64,000 nucleotides of DNA, taken from assembly GCA_937138415.1 (NCBI GenBank), contig CAKZPA010000044.1, forward strand, positions 87,920 to 151,919. Reading direction: 5' to 3'. Within the stretch, counting starts at the first letter, position 1. Each line of letters begins with the position of its first letter. The DNA is from an uncultured Nitrospiraceae bacterium. GTDB lineage: Bacteria > Nitrospirota > Thermodesulfovibrionia > Thermodesulfovibrionales > SM23-35. The notes under the pieces were generated by a model. It was not told the origin of the DNA. It made no database searches and saw only the letters and a program-made list of their open reading frames with translations. A program made the translations under genes and the position numbers. Below, piece after piece: positions 33,480-42,954 of this stretch.

Positions 33480-34162
33480 AAGTTGCCCCCGAAGGGTATC
33501 CCTTCATCGTAGGGTCCCTTCTCGTTGCCGTTGTCGCTTTCTTCTTTTCCGTATGGCTGACGGGAAAGCATCACGGTCCCCTCACGACGTGGGCCGGGCT
33601 GGGCGTTTTCGGCATCTCGTGCGCCGTGGGCATCTTCATGGTGTTCTTCTTTCGGGATCCGGAGAGGGTTTCACCCGTGGGCGAGGGGCTCTATGTCGCG
33701 CCCGCCGACGGCAAGGTGATACGGACGAGAGACGTCTACGAAGACGAGTTCCTCGCTTCCGAAGCCCGGGAAATCAGTATCTTCATGTCGCCGCTCGACG
33801 TGCACGTGAACCGCTCCCCCTGTGACGGGAGGGTCGTCGCCGTGCGGCATCGTCCCGGTGTGTTCTTCGCGGCGTATCGTGAAGACGCGTCAGAGAGGAA
33901 CGAGAACATCGTCCTCGTGATCGAGCAGGCGAAGGGAAAGGTGCTCGTTCGCCAGGTCGCCGGCTTCCTCGCGAGAAGGGCGGTGTGCAGGGTGGGGGAA
34001 GGGGATCTGTTGCGAAGGGGGCAGCGGTACGGGATGATAAAGTTCGGGTCGAGGCTCGATGTCCTCGTTCCGAGGAGCGCGCGCGTGACGGTAAACGTCG
34101 GGGACAGGACGAGGGCGGGAGAAACGGTCATCGCCGTCGACGACGAGAGCGGACAGCGGTGA
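33476..34162 (+). CDS. psd: Phosphatidylserine decarboxylase, short proenzyme type
   Basis: A 228-residue membrane-associated decarboxylase giving phosphatidylethanolamine. Two N-terminal membrane helices (about 9-28 and 37-58) are followed by [23 protein letters not shown] and [18 protein letters not shown]. The autocleavage site that creates the pyruvoyl group is in [10 protein letters not shown], as in the short archaeal-type PSDs. Start ATG at 33476 overlaps the ilvC stop (ATGA). The usual partner pssA is not adjacent. A 17-codon frame after the stop (34160-34212) is probably not part of the protein. Confidence 0.92.
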   Translation: MKVAPEGYPFIVGSLLVAVVAFFFSVWLTGKHHGPLTTWAGLGVFGISCAVGIFMVFFFRDPERVSPVGEGLYVAPADGKVIRTRDVYEDEFLASEAREISIFMSPLDVHVNRSPCDGRVVAVRHRPGVFFAAYREDASERNENIVLVIEQAKGKVLVRQVAGFLARRAVCRVGEGDLLRRGQRYGMIKFGSRLDVLVPRSARVTVNVGDRTRAGETVIAVDDESGQR

Positions 34163-34233
34163 AGGAAGCCGCGGGCGCGATCATCGTGCCGTTCAGGACC
34201 GAAAAGAGATAGCAATCACAAGGAGGGAGCAAC

Positions 34234-34902
34234 ATGGCGGACGTTCCAAAGGGTGCGATCCTTCAGAGGGATAAAGAGACGTATGCGATCGTGCCGAGAA
34301 TCCCGATGGGGATTCTCACCCCGGAAATTCTCGAGAAACTCGCGGATATCGCGCGGAGGTACCGCGTCCGCATCATAAAGATTACCTCCGGCCAGCGTAT
34401 CGCGCTCGTCGGATTCAAAGCCGAGGATATCGAAAAAGTCTGGAAGGAACTCGACATCGAAGTGGGTCCTGCAGAAGGTCCCTGCGTCCACTACGTGCAG
34501 GCGTGCCCCGGTACCGAGACCTGCAAATTCGGGCAGGGGGATTCGCTCGGGCTCGCCGCGAAGATCGAGGAGATGTTCGTCGGCAGGGAGGATACGGTTC
34601 CCGCGAAGACGAAGTTCGGCATATCGGGGTGCACGTTGAACTGCGCGGAGAGTTACCTCAGGGACTTCGGAGCGTTCGCGACACCGAAAGGGTGGACGGT
34701 CGTCGTCGGGGGCAATTCCGGTGGAAGACCTCGCATCGGCAATCCCATCGCGGAGAAATTGACCGACGAAGAGGCGCTCCTCCTCCTGAAGAAGTGTCTC
34801 GAATACTACGCGCGGCACGCGCGGCAAAAGGAGCGCATGCCGAGGTTCATCGAACGGATCGGCATAGAAGAGTTCAGGAAGGGCGTACTTTCGGAAGAGT
34901 AA
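34234..34902 (+). CDS. Small siroheme sulfite (or nitrite) reductase-like protein
   Basis: A 222-residue, one-repeat member of the nitrite/sulfite reductase family. A ferredoxin-like N-terminal half (GILTPEILEKLADIARRY, ITSGQRIALVGFK) is followed by the siroheme/[4Fe-4S] ligands: C91 and C97 (ACPGTETCKFG, CX5C) and C133 and C137 (SGCTLNCAES, CX3C). Length and cysteine pattern match the low-molecular-weight assimilatory-type sulfite reductases described from Desulfovibrio. A strong GGAGG site precedes the ATG. No sulfate-activation, electron-donor or siroheme genes adjoin it, so whether it acts on sulfite, nitrite or another oxyanion cannot be told. Confidence 0.88.
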   Translation: MADVPKGAILQRDKETYAIVPRIPMGILTPEILEKLADIARRYRVRIIKITSGQRIALVGFKAEDIEKVWKELDIEVGPAEGPCVHYVQACPGTETCKFGQGDSLGLAAKIEEMFVGREDTVPAKTKFGISGCTLNCAESYLRDFGAFATPKGWTVVVGGNSGGRPRIGNPIAEKLTDEEALLLLKKCLEYYARHARQKERMPRFIERIGIEEFRKGVLSEE

Positions 34903-34968
34903 CGTCGCCCTCTTCATACGCAATGCGCAGGCCATCGCGGTGGCGCGCCCGGATTCATCGTATGTTCA

Positions 34969-34998
34969 ATGAGAGGACATAGTATTCTCGCTTATTCT
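34969..34998 (+). repeat. Dispersed repeat R4, copy 2
   Basis: TGAGAGGACATAGTATTCTC followed by GCTTATTCTC, matching the sequence at 1296-1325 with similarity extending to the shared ATCGG at about 35014-35018. It lies in the 262-bp gap between the sulfite reductase gene and the lptF/lptG pair, which otherwise shows no feature. Confidence 0.45.
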
Positions 34999-35164
34999 CC
35001 GCCCCCCCGGTGGAGATCGGAAGGTCTGCGGCGCGATCGCGCCTCGTTCCAATCGACTACACGGTGTTTGACTATCGACACAATAAACCCGCTCGAGCAC
35101 GATGGCCTCTCACGAGCGGCCGGAAGGCATGAATGGAAAGGGTTGAATCACTGAATCCCGTCCC

Positions 35165-36232
35165 ATGAAGATACTCCACAGATCAATACTCAGGGAACTC
35201 GTCCTCGCCTTCTTCATTAGCCTCGCCTCTCTCAATTTTATTCTCATGACGGAGAAACTCCTGCGGTTGAGCAGGATTTTGTCCAGTGTCGGCGCGTCGG
35301 TGTTCGACATGGCGAGACTCATTCTCTACGTCCAGCCGCCATTGTTGCTGCTCACCGTGCCCATGGCGTTCCTGCTCGCGACGCTGGTCGTCTACGGGAA
35401 GCTGAACATGGACAACGAACTCATCATCATGCGCATGAGCGGCATGCCGTTCAGCGGGACTGTCGTCCCCGTCGTCGTGCTCGGGATAGCGTGCTTCTTC
35501 CTGAGTCTCTTCGTCAGTTTCTACGCGGGTCCGAAGAGTGCCACCGCCGTGAGGGAGGAGACCGCGGATATCGTCAAGAGGCGGACGCCGGTCGCGATCG
35601 AGGAGGGAACGTTTTCCACCGTCTTTCGCGATGTCGTCATCTTCGTAAAGGAGAAGCCGACTGAGCACACGGTGAGGAATCTTTTTCTCTACGACAGCAG
35701 GAACAAGGCGGAACCGAGGGTCCTGATCGCGAGAGAGGGTACCGTCCAGGTGCACGACGGCTTCACGATCAGCCTTCTCCTGAGGGATGGCTCTCTCAAC
35801 ACGGTGCGCGGCGGGAGGAGCACGGACGTTTTTTTTGACCGGTACCACATGAGCCTCAAACTGGAACCCGGGCACGGGACGAGAAAGAATTCGGAAATGA
35901 CGCTGACCGAGCTGCTGCAGGAGGCGCGAAAAGCGGGAAAGTGCACGCCGGCGGCGCTCTGTCTCGAACTCTACCGCAGGTTTTCACTGCCGGTCATGTC
36001 ACTGATCCTCATTTTTTTGGGCCCTCCGCTCGCTGTGCGCGCCGGAAGGACAGGGACGCTCGGCGGGCTGACGGTCGGCCTCATCGTCTTCACTGCTTAC
36101 TACATGGTGCTCATCTACGGTGAGAATCTTGCTCGGGCGGGGAGCGTTCCTTCGGTCGTGGGAGGGTGGGGAGCGACGGTGATCGTGGTCATCGCGGCTC
36201 TCCTCCTCTTCAGAAGGGAAAGCCTCAGGTGA
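35165..36232 (+). CDS. LptF/LptG-family LPS export permease (first)
   Basis: A 355-residue YjgP/YjgQ permease of the lipopolysaccharide export ABC transporter LptB2FG. Opens ILHRSILRELVLAFFISLASLNFI, has three N-terminal and three C-terminal membrane helices around a periplasmic beta-jellyroll (about 125-260). VVYGKLNMDNELIIMRMSGM is the family coupling segment. Its stop overlaps the GTG start of a second family member. The order suggests lptF then lptG, but I do not separate the two from sequence alone. The ATPase LptB is outside the window. Confidence 0.9.
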   Translation: MKILHRSILRELVLAFFISLASLNFILMTEKLLRLSRILSSVGASVFDMARLILYVQPPLLLLTVPMAFLLATLVVYGKLNMDNELIIMRMSGMPFSGTVVPVVVLGIACFFLSLFVSFYAGPKSATAVREETADIVKRRTPVAIEEGTFSTVFRDVVIFVKEKPTEHTVRNLFLYDSRNKAEPRVLIAREGTVQVHDGFTISLLLRDGSLNTVRGGRSTDVFFDRYHMSLKLEPGHGTRKNSEMTLTELLQEARKAGKCTPAALCLELYRRFSLPVMSLILIFLGPPLAVRAGRTGTLGGLTVGLIVFTAYYMVLIYGENLARAGSVPSVVGGWGATVIVVIAALLLFRRESLR

Positions 36233-37308
36233 ACATTCTCCAGGCATTGTATGTGAGGGAGTACCTCGCACTGCTCGTCATCATCTGTCCGGGGCTGGGC
36301 TTGATTTTCAGCCTTCTCGATCTCATCGACAAGATCGATAACTTTGTCCCGGGCGGACTGACGATCGGGAGCATCGGTTACTACGTGTCTCTCGTCATGC
36401 CGAAATATCTCCTCTATCTCCTCCCGATGTCTCTCCTCCTCTCGAGCCTCTTCGTGTTCGGGCTCGCGTCGCGAAACAGGGAACTCATCGCCGTGCAGGC
36501 GTCGGGCGGTAGACTCAAGAGACTCTTTTCTCCATTTCTCTTCATGGGCATCGGGGCCAGCGTCCTCGCCTTTGTCCTCGGCGAGTTCGTTCTGCCTGCC
36601 CACACGGAACGCCTCATCGATTTCCGGAGGACCTATATGGGGAAGACGGAAAAAGTCACCGTTGTGGATGGCGTGGTCTGGTTGCGGGGTTCAGACGGTT
36701 CTCTGGTGCGGATAGCGCTCTACCTGCCCGATGCGCGGAGCGCGAGGGGACTGAGCATTTTCTATCCGGGCGGAAATGCCCTCGTCAGACGCATCGAAGC
36801 GGAAGAAGCGCAGTGGCTGGATCCCGCCGGGGGACAGGGAACGTGGAGGCTCGCACGGGTGAGGGCATACGATGTCATGGAGGGAACCGTTCAGGAGATG
36901 CCGACGATGGATTACCCGCACATCGCCGCCCCGTCGGTTTTCGAGCGCGGGATCAGGAAACCGGAAGAGATGGGGATCGTCGAACTCTCGCGGTATCGCG
37001 CGACATTGAGCGCTGCCGGCATAAAGGACCCGAAGCTCTCTGTCGACACGCACGTCAAACTATCCTACCCCATCATGAACCTCATCATGATGCTCCTCGG
37101 TCTATCCCTCGCCCCCGTGAGGAGAGGCGGGGGAGGCCTTTTTATCGCCGGCGTCGGCATATTTTTCAGTTTTCTCTATTGGCTCCTCTACACGTTCACG
37201 CTCTCGATGGGGTATGCGCGTGTCGTTCACCCCGTGGTCGCGGCGTGGGCGGTGCCGGTTCTCTTCGGATGCCTCGCCGCCTACCTCTTCACGAGGATAC
37301 CGGAGTGA
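36229..37308 (+). CDS. LptF/LptG-family LPS export permease (second)
   Basis: A 359-residue paralogue with the same six-helix plus jellyroll layout; coupling segment FGLASRNRELIAVQASGGRLKRL. GTG start at 36229 overlaps the previous stop (GTGA), so the two permease subunits are made in a coupled way, consistent with a heterodimer. The C-terminal helices contain LSLAPVRRGGGGLFIAGVGIFFSFLYWLLY. Their presence shows an LPS- or lipooligosaccharide-containing outer membrane. Confidence 0.9.
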   Translation: MNILQALYVREYLALLVIICPGLGLIFSLLDLIDKIDNFVPGGLTIGSIGYYVSLVMPKYLLYLLPMSLLLSSLFVFGLASRNRELIAVQASGGRLKRLFSPFLFMGIGASVLAFVLGEFVLPAHTERLIDFRRTYMGKTEKVTVVDGVVWLRGSDGSLVRIALYLPDARSARGLSIFYPGGNALVRRIEAEEAQWLDPAGGQGTWRLARVRAYDVMEGTVQEMPTMDYPHIAAPSVFERGIRKPEEMGIVELSRYRATLSAAGIKDPKLSVDTHVKLSYPIMNLIMMLLGLSLAPVRRGGGGLFIAGVGIFFSFLYWLLYTFTLSMGYARVVHPVVAAWAVPVLFGCLAAYLFTRIPE

Positions 37309-37311
37309 CGC

Positions 37312-38973
37312 GTGGGTAGGCCCGACGGTTATCTCTGCGTCGTCCTCCACGCCCATCTGCCGTTCGTGAAACACCCGGAGCACCCTTTTTTCCTCGAGGA
37401 GAACTGGCTCTACGAGGCGATGACGGAGTGTTACCTCCCGCTCCTCGATGTTTTTTCGCGGCTCGTGAACGATGGGATCGATTTTAAGATCGTCCTTTCT
37501 CTGAGCCCCTCCCTCGTCGAGATGCTCATCGATCCGCTCCTCATGGACCGGTACGTGACGCATCTCCTGAGGCTTCAGGCGCTTGCCGAAGCGGAGAAGA
37601 GACGGCACAGGCGGGATATCCGCATCGAGCCGATCGTGCGGATGTACGAGGAGCGGTTAAATCGGGTTCGCGAACTCTTCGAGGATGTGTACGGAAAAAA
37701 CCTGATGCCGGTGTTCCGCCAACTGCAGGATCAGGGGAACATCCTCATCGTACCGTCGGCAGCCACGCACGCCTACCTTCCGCTCCTCGCGACGTATCCG
37801 GCCGCTGTGCGCGCTCAGCTTTCGATCGGGGCGGAGCAGTACCGGCGGCATTTCGGGAGCGTTCCGCAGGGGCTGTGGCTGCCGGAGTGCGGGTTTGCGC
37901 CGGGAATCGACGGGCAGCTTCGCAACCTGGGCCTCCGTTTCTTTTTCCTCGAGTCCCACGGTGTGGTGCGAGGCGATCCGACGCCGCGGTACGGGACTTT
38001 TTTGCCGGTCGTCTGCCGGTCAGGGGCGATCGCGTTCGGCAGGGACACCGACGCCTCGAGGCAGGTGTGGTCGGCGCATGGGGGATATCCCGGCGATGGT
38101 GACTACCGGGATTTTTACCGGGACATCGGATTCGACAGTGACGACGCGCACGTGAGGGAGTTTCTCCAACCCTACGGGACAAGAACGTTCACGGGCCTCA
38201 AGTATTTCCGGGTCACGGGGAGGACGGACAAGAAGGAGCCGTACGTTGCGGCGCGCGCCGTGCGGAAGGCGGATGAGCACGCGGTGCACTATCTCATGAG
38301 CAGGGAGCACCAGGCGAGGGATGTCGCGGCGCGATACGGCATACGACCTGTGATCACCGCGTCGTTCGACGCGGAACTCTTTGGACACTGGTGGTTCGAG
38401 GGGCCGCGATGGCTCGAGACGCTCCTCCGGGAGGCGCACCGCCGGGGCAGGGCAGTTCGAACGGTGACGCCTGCGGAATATCTGCGCGCGGGTGCCGGTG
38501 CCGCGATCGTCCAGGCGTCACAGCCCTCCGAATCGAGCTGGGGTGAGAAGGGGTATCACGACGTGTGGCTCAATGATCGGAACGATACGCTGTATCGCCA
38601 TCTCCTCAGAGCGACGGGACAGATGATCGACCTCGCGAATCGGCATCCGTGCGCGCAGGGCCTGAAGCGGCGGGCACTCGATCAGGCGGCGCGGGAAGTG
38701 CTGCTCGCGCAGCACAGTGACTGGGCCTTCATGATGAAGAACGCTACCCATGACGCTTATGCGCGCATGCGATTCGCGACCCACATCGGAAGGTTTTCTC
38801 AGCTCTCCGCCGTCGTTGAGTCGGGCCGGATTCAGGAGAAGGCGCTCTCCGACATGGAACGGAGCGACAGCATCTTTCCGGAGATCGATTACCGGGTGTT
38901 TCGGAGCGGTGCGGCGGAGCCCGAAGGGTTCGCCCCCCGCTGTCCGAAGCTTCAGGAGAGGAGTCTCTCGTAA
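37312..38973 (+). CDS. GH57 1,4-alpha-glucan branching enzyme
   Basis: A 553-residue GH57 enzyme with a C-terminal DUF1957-like region. GYLCVVLHAHLPFVKHPEH is the GH57 opening; the nucleophile is E192 in GLWLPECGF; the acid/base aspartate lies in ITASFDAELFGHWWFEGP; the C-terminal helical block has SESSWGEKGYHDVWLN and LLLAQHSDWAFMMKN, as in Thermus/Thermococcus branching enzymes. GTG start 3 bp after the permease stop. It introduces alpha-1,6 branches into glycogen, complementing GlgP at 30172. The 3' end overlaps the convergent LysR gene by 22 bp. Confidence 0.92.
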   Translation: MGRPDGYLCVVLHAHLPFVKHPEHPFFLEENWLYEAMTECYLPLLDVFSRLVNDGIDFKIVLSLSPSLVEMLIDPLLMDRYVTHLLRLQALAEAEKRRHRRDIRIEPIVRMYEERLNRVRELFEDVYGKNLMPVFRQLQDQGNILIVPSAATHAYLPLLATYPAAVRAQLSIGAEQYRRHFGSVPQGLWLPECGFAPGIDGQLRNLGLRFFFLESHGVVRGDPTPRYGTFLPVVCRSGAIAFGRDTDASRQVWSAHGGYPGDGDYRDFYRDIGFDSDDAHVREFLQPYGTRTFTGLKYFRVTGRTDKKEPYVAARAVRKADEHAVHYLMSREHQARDVAARYGIRPVITASFDAELFGHWWFEGPRWLETLLREAHRRGRAVRTVTPAEYLRAGAGAAIVQASQPSESSWGEKGYHDVWLNDRNDTLYRHLLRATGQMIDLANRHPCAQGLKRRALDQAAREVLLAQHSDWAFMMKNATHDAYARMRFATHIGRFSQLSAVVESGRIQEKALSDMERSDSIFPEIDYRVFRSGAAEPEGFAPRCPKLQERSLS

Positions 38974-39860
38974 GGATAGGCTTTCAGGAAGGCCACGAAT
39001 TCTTCGAGCGAGTTCGACGAAATCGAGTTCTTGTGCATGACGAGAGAGAAGTCCCGCGTCATGCGTTCTTCCTTGATCGTGAGCAGATGGAGCGTCCCGT
39101 ATCTGCTCTCCTTCCGTGCCGCCCACCGGGAGATGATCGAGATGCCGAGCCCGTTCTCGACCGCGTCTTTGATGGCCTCCGTGCTGCCGAGGATAGCGGA
39201 TATCTTGAGGTCGTGAAGGGTGATGCCGTGCCGCCCGAGGATCTTTTCGATCATTTGCCTGGTCCCCGACCCCGGTTCCCTTATGATGAACGGTTCCTTC
39301 CCGAGTTCGGTGATCGAGACCTCCTTCTTCTTCGTCCAGTGGTGGGAGGGCGGTGCGATGATGACGAGTTCGTCCGAGATGAGCTTTTTCACCACCATCT
39401 TCTGGCGGGAGACATCTCCCTCGACGAGGCCGAGATGGATATTCCCCGCGTTGAGGAGTTCGATGACCCTCTTCGAATTATTGACGAGAAGGTAGATTTT
39501 GCTCTTCGGGTGCGTCCGTTTGAACTCCGTAATGATCCCGGGCAGGATGTAATTCCCGATATTCGAGCCGGCGCCGATCGTGAGGCTTCCCTTCACGAGG
39601 CCTGTCTGCCGGCCGATCGCCTTCTCGGCAGACGTGTAGAGGGAGAGGATTTCTTTCGCATAGCGGTAGAGGATTTCGCCCGCAGGTGTGAGGGTGACGG
39701 CGCTCGAGGATCGATCGAAAAGCTTGGTCTCGTATTTTTCCTCCAGGGCCTGGATCTGGAGACTGACGGCAGGCTGCGTGAGGTGGATGATTTCGGAGGT
39801 TTTCGAGAAGCTTTTCGTTTCCGCTACGGTACAGAAGACTTTCAGTTTATGATCTTCCAT
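38952..39860 (-). CDS. LysR-family transcriptional regulator
   Basis: A 302-residue regulator with N-terminal winged HTH (LKVFCTVAETKSFSKTSEIIHLTQPAVSLQIQALEE) and a periplasmic-binding-like effector domain (about 90-295). The HTH and effector region resemble the CysL/selenium-metabolism-associated branch, but this subgroup call is tentative. Start MEDHKLK at 39860 fits the family; the frame continues upstream without support. No divergent partner gene lies next to it; upstream is rnpB, 182 bp away. Its stop lies inside the 3' end of the GH57 gene. Confidence 0.9.
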   Translation of the reverse strand: MEDHKLKVFCTVAETKSFSKTSEIIHLTQPAVSLQIQALEEKYETKLFDRSSSAVTLTPAGEILYRYAKEILSLYTSAEKAIGRQTGLVKGSLTIGAGSNIGNYILPGIITEFKRTHPKSKIYLLVNNSKRVIELLNAGNIHLGLVEGDVSRQKMVVKKLISDELVIIAPPSHHWTKKKEVSITELGKEPFIIREPGSGTRQMIEKILGRHGITLHDLKISAILGSTEAIKDAVENGLGISIISRWAARKESRYGTLHLLTIKEERMTRDFSLVMHKNSISSNSLEEFVAFLKAYPYERLLS

Positions 39861-40042
39861 GGAAGCCCCCCAGGAGACGAATTGCAAGTCCGATGGCGCG
39901 AAGGAAAAGGGCGCGACCGGCAAAAAGCGGCAGAAGCGACGGCGAATGAGACAGCGCGCGATCTGTCCATCCCCGCTCTTCGCTCATGGATTCTCGCTTT
40001 TCCCGTTCGTCACGCTCATTCCGCGCCGTTCCTTGGCGGTTG

Positions 40043-40439
40043 TCAGAGCAGGCGGTAAGCCGAGTTCTGTTTCCGTGGTCATTCATCTCCGATCCGGTAT
40101 TGCTACCGGATTCATGCGGTCAATACCCGTTCCGCCTCCCCGGACGCGACGCGTCATCGGGGATTCGAAGGGGCACCTCTCGAGGCGGAACCTATTCGAC
40201 CTTGCTCAAGGCGGGGTTTTCCAAGCGCAGGGTGTCGCCACCCTGCCTGGTGAGCTCTTACCTCACCTTTTCACCCTTGTCCCGACGCATGTCGGGACGG
40301 TTTCCCTTTCTGTGGCACTTTCCTTGGGGTCACCCCCAGTCGCTGTTAACGACCGCCTTGCCCTGCTGAGCTCGGACTTTCCTCCCGGAAACGTCTCGCG
40401 AGATGGGAGACGTCCGGGCGACCACACGTCCTGCTCTGA
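40043..40439 (-). ncRNA. rnpB: RNase P RNA, class A
   Basis: About 397 nt. On the minus strand the 5' part contains the universal GAGGAAAGTCCGAGCTC block and the 3' part ends AACTCGGCTTACCGCC, the partner strand of P4. The terminal P1 helix is perfect: TCAGAGCAGG at 40430-40439 pairs with CCTGCTCTGA at 40043-40052. The RNA cuts the 5' leaders of pre-tRNAs with RnpA. An AT-rich stretch containing TATAGT and TATAAA lies just upstream; exact ends may differ by several bases. Confidence 0.94.
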
Positions 40440-40533
40440 CTATAACATTCGTTTATCATTTTATAACAATACCTAAAAATTGAAAAGAGTTTTTTTTGAG
40501 GGTCCGGACGATCGGGTGGCGGAGACTGCTCCG

Positions 40534-41250
40534 TCAGGCGGCGGGTTCTCTGTAGAAGAGTATTCTGCGGCAGTGCGGGCAGTGGTATATTTCTTCGTTC
40601 TTCTTGATCTCGACGAACAGCTGCGGCGGGATATTCATGTTGCACCCCTGACAAATCTCTCCCCTGACCTCGCTGACGGCAAAGCCGCGGTGGAGTTCGA
40701 TCAGCTGGATGTATTCGTCGTAGATCTCGCCGTCGATCATGCTCCGAATCTTCTTCCTCGTGTCCTGGAGCGAGAGGAGGTGCGTCTCGAGCCGCTCCTG
40801 CTCTTCGGAAATTCGTTTCTTCCGGGCTTCGACCTCTTCCATCCTCTTCCTGAAGTCGTCTTCGGCCGCCCTGATCTGCCTCTGGAGTGAATCGGCGTCG
40901 ACCATGAGGGCGATGATCTCGTCTTCGATGAGCGAGCGCTCGCGCTCGACGGCTTCGATCTCCCTGAGGAGCGCCTGATATTCCTTGTTCGTTTTGATCT
41001 CGCCGGTACGGGACTTCAGCTTCACGATCTTCTCGTTCGCGTCGTCGAGCGCTCTCTCTTTTTCCCGTTTCTTCTTTTCGAGAGCGTCCCGCTGCTGCTC
41101 GGTTTTCTTCAGTGCGTCGTGGCTGCTCTGGAGCGACGATTCGGCTTCCCTGAGTCTTCGCGGAATGTCATTGATCGAGCGTCCGATCTCCAGAATCCTC
41201 GTGTCGATCTCCTGCAATTCTATGAGATGTGAGAGCTGTGCGTTCACCAT
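40534..41250 (-). CDS. Coiled-coil protein with C-terminal C4 zinc ribbon
   Basis: A 238-residue protein. Residues 10-170 form a long heptad-rich coiled coil (dense E, K, R, L), and the C-terminus carries a zinc ribbon with four cysteines, GEICQGCNMNIPPQLF and YHCPHCRRILF. This zf-RING_7/CdsZ-like architecture is widespread and usually adjoins nif3 or rpoD/dnaG clusters, as it nearly does here. Role unknown; nucleic-acid or secretion-apparatus binding has been proposed for relatives. Single gene between rnpB and the tRNA, all on the minus strand. Confidence 0.88.
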   Translation of the reverse strand: MVNAQLSHLIELQEIDTRILEIGRSINDIPRRLREAESSLQSSHDALKKTEQQRDALEKKKREKERALDDANEKIVKLKSRTGEIKTNKEYQALLREIEAVERERSLIEDEIIALMVDADSLQRQIRAAEDDFRKRMEEVEARKKRISEEQERLETHLLSLQDTRKKIRSMIDGEIYDEYIQLIELHRGFAVSEVRGEICQGCNMNIPPQLFVEIKKNEEIYHCPHCRRILFYREPAA

Positions 41251-41284
41251 CGTGCGTCTCGCTGTCTGGTTGCGGACAGTGTGT

Positions 41285-41360
41285 TGGTGGGCCCACCAGG
41301 GCTCGAACCTGGGACCAACCGGTTATGAGCCGGTAGCTCTACCAGCTGAGCTATGGGCCC
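41285..41360 (-). tRNA. tRNA with CAU anticodon (Met or Ile2)
   Basis: A 76-nt cloverleaf on the minus strand with encoded CCA. Acceptor GGGCCCA/TGGGCCC, D-arm GCTCAGCTGGTAGAGC, anticodon stem ACCGG/CCGGT around CTCATAA, T-arm CCAGG-TTCGAGC-CCTGG, discriminator A. It is not an initiator tRNA, since the first pair is G-C. CAU could be elongator methionine or lysidine-modified isoleucine; the sequence alone does not settle it. Confidence 0.93.
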
Positions 41361-41406
41361 TCCAGAGCGTGTAAGTTATTACTTTAAACGCCCCTCGAGA
41401 GAGAGG

Positions 41407-42954
41407 TCAAGACTTTTCGAGGAATTCTCTCAGCCACCTGCTCCGTGACGGGTGTCTCAGCTTTCTGATCGCTTTCACTTCTATCTGCCGGATCCGCTCG
41501 CGCGTCACGTCGAATTCCGTCCCGACTTCCTCGAGCGTGCGTGGCATGTCCTCCCCGATCCCAAAGCGCTTCCTGATGATCTTCTCCTCTTTCGGCGGGA
41601 GAGATCCGAGCAACCGATCGACCCTCCTCCTCAGATCGTCCTGTATGACGTACTCGAGCGGAGACTGAATCGCTTTATCCTCGATGAAATCTCTCAAGTG
41701 ACTGTCCTCTTCGCCGATCGGCATTTCGAGCGACATCGGTTCTCTCGCGATCTTCAGAACCATATCGACTTTGGCGACCGGCATGTTGAGGCGCTCCGCT
41801 ATCTCGGCCGGCGGGGGTTCTTTGCCGGTGACCTGCACGAGTTCCCGTGCCGTCTTCGTGATCCTGTTCATCGTTTCGACCATGTGGACGGGTATCCGTA
41901 TGGTGCGCGACTGATCCGCGAGCGCCCTCGTGATCGCCTGGCGGATCCACCACGTCGCGTACGTGCTGAACTTGTACCCGCGCCGGTATTCGAACTTGTC
42001 GACCGCTTTCATGAGACCACTGTTGCCTTCCTGTATGAGATCCGAAAAGCTCAGTCCCCTGCCGAGATACCGCTTCGCGATGCTCACGACGAGGCGCAAA
42101 TTCGCTTCGATCATTTTCCGCCGGGCCTCGTGCGCCTGGTGCTCGCCGTCTCGCAAATCCCTGAGGATTTTCCTCATCTCTTTCCCCGTCATTTCGAGGG
42201 CGTTCTCCCTCGCTTCGATACGGCGACGAATCTCCGCGATGTCCTTCTTCACCCCTGCGTTTGTCCGGGCGCTCCCGAGCGTCGCGAGCCGCTTCCGGAG
42301 CATCTCGAGTTCGACGGCCGATTTCCTGAATTCATCGGAGAATGCGGAGACGACGTCCTCTTTCAGACGGAGTGCGCGAACGCACTCGACAATCTGCTCC
42401 ATCGTCTGTTCGAGGGCGCCCCGGGCCGCCTCGGCGTCTCTTCGGACGGATTTCGTTCGGGCGTCTCGTTCCGCACGCGAGGCGGAACCGCGATATGCCG
42501 AGACGATCGCCGCGTACGCTCTTCTCTTCCTGTTGAGTTTCTCGAGTTTCTGCGTGAGACGGAAGAATCGTTCGCCTTCCCGATGGAGATCGTCCTCTGA
42601 TTCTTCCCCGTTGAACTGCACGATGTCCGCGATCGTGGCTTCCCCCCGCCTGCACATCTTCCCGAGAACCACGAGTTTGTTGATCACGAAGGGAAGGGAG
42701 AACAACGCGCGGTAAATCCTGGCCTTCCCCTCCTCGATTTCCCGTGCGAGCTCGATCTCGCCTTCCCTCGTCAGGAGCGGCACGTTGCTCATTTCCTTGA
42801 GGTAGATGCGGATGGGATCCCGCTCGATCTCGGCAATCGGGGGTGGTTTTTCCTCTTCGTCGAAGACCTTCTCTTCGGGTTCTCCCCGGAGGAGCAGTTC
42901 CGCCTCGTCCTCTTCGTAGGCGGCGTCGTCGAATTCGTCGAAGTATCGCTTCAT
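41407..42954 (-). CDS. rpoD: Primary sigma factor RpoD (sigma-70)
   Basis: A 515-residue primary sigma factor. Region 1.2 with [25 protein letters not shown], a non-conserved insert of about 130 residues, regions 2.1-2.4 with [26 protein letters not shown] and [14 protein letters not shown], region 3, and region 4.2 with [30 protein letters not shown] are all present. Region 1.1 is much reduced. Its ATG overlaps the dnaG stop by 4 bp, so primase and sigma factor are coupled as in the classic macromolecular synthesis operon. Confidence 0.97.
   Translation of the reverse strand: MKRYFDEFDDAAYEEDEAELLLRGEPEEKVFDEEEKPPPIAEIERDPIRIYLKEMSNVPLLTREGEIELAREIEEGKARIYRALFSLPFVINKLVVLGKMCRRGEATIADIVQFNGEESEDDLHREGERFFRLTQKLEKLNRKRRAYAAIVSAYRGSASRAERDARTKSVRRDAEAARGALEQTMEQIVECVRALRLKEDVVSAFSDEFRKSAVELEMLRKRLATLGSARTNAGVKKDIAEIRRRIEARENALEMTGKEMRKILRDLRDGEHQAHEARRKMIEANLRLVVSIAKRYLGRGLSFSDLIQEGNSGLMKAVDKFEYRRGYKFSTYATWWIRQAITRALADQSRTIRIPVHMVETMNRITKTARELVQVTGKEPPPAEIAERLNMPVAKVDMVLKIAREPMSLEMPIGEEDSHLRDFIEDKAIQSPLEYVIQDDLRRRVDRLLGSLPPKEEKIIRKRFGIGEDMPRTLEEVGTEFDVTRERIRQIEVKAIRKLRHPSRSRWLREFLEKS

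Noticed and set aside
34160..34212. Short frame after psd (GTG start overlapping the psd stop), possibly a frameshifted psd tail
   Set aside because: The PSD protein already has a normal C-terminus and length; 17 codons without a motif are not enough to call a gene or frameshift.
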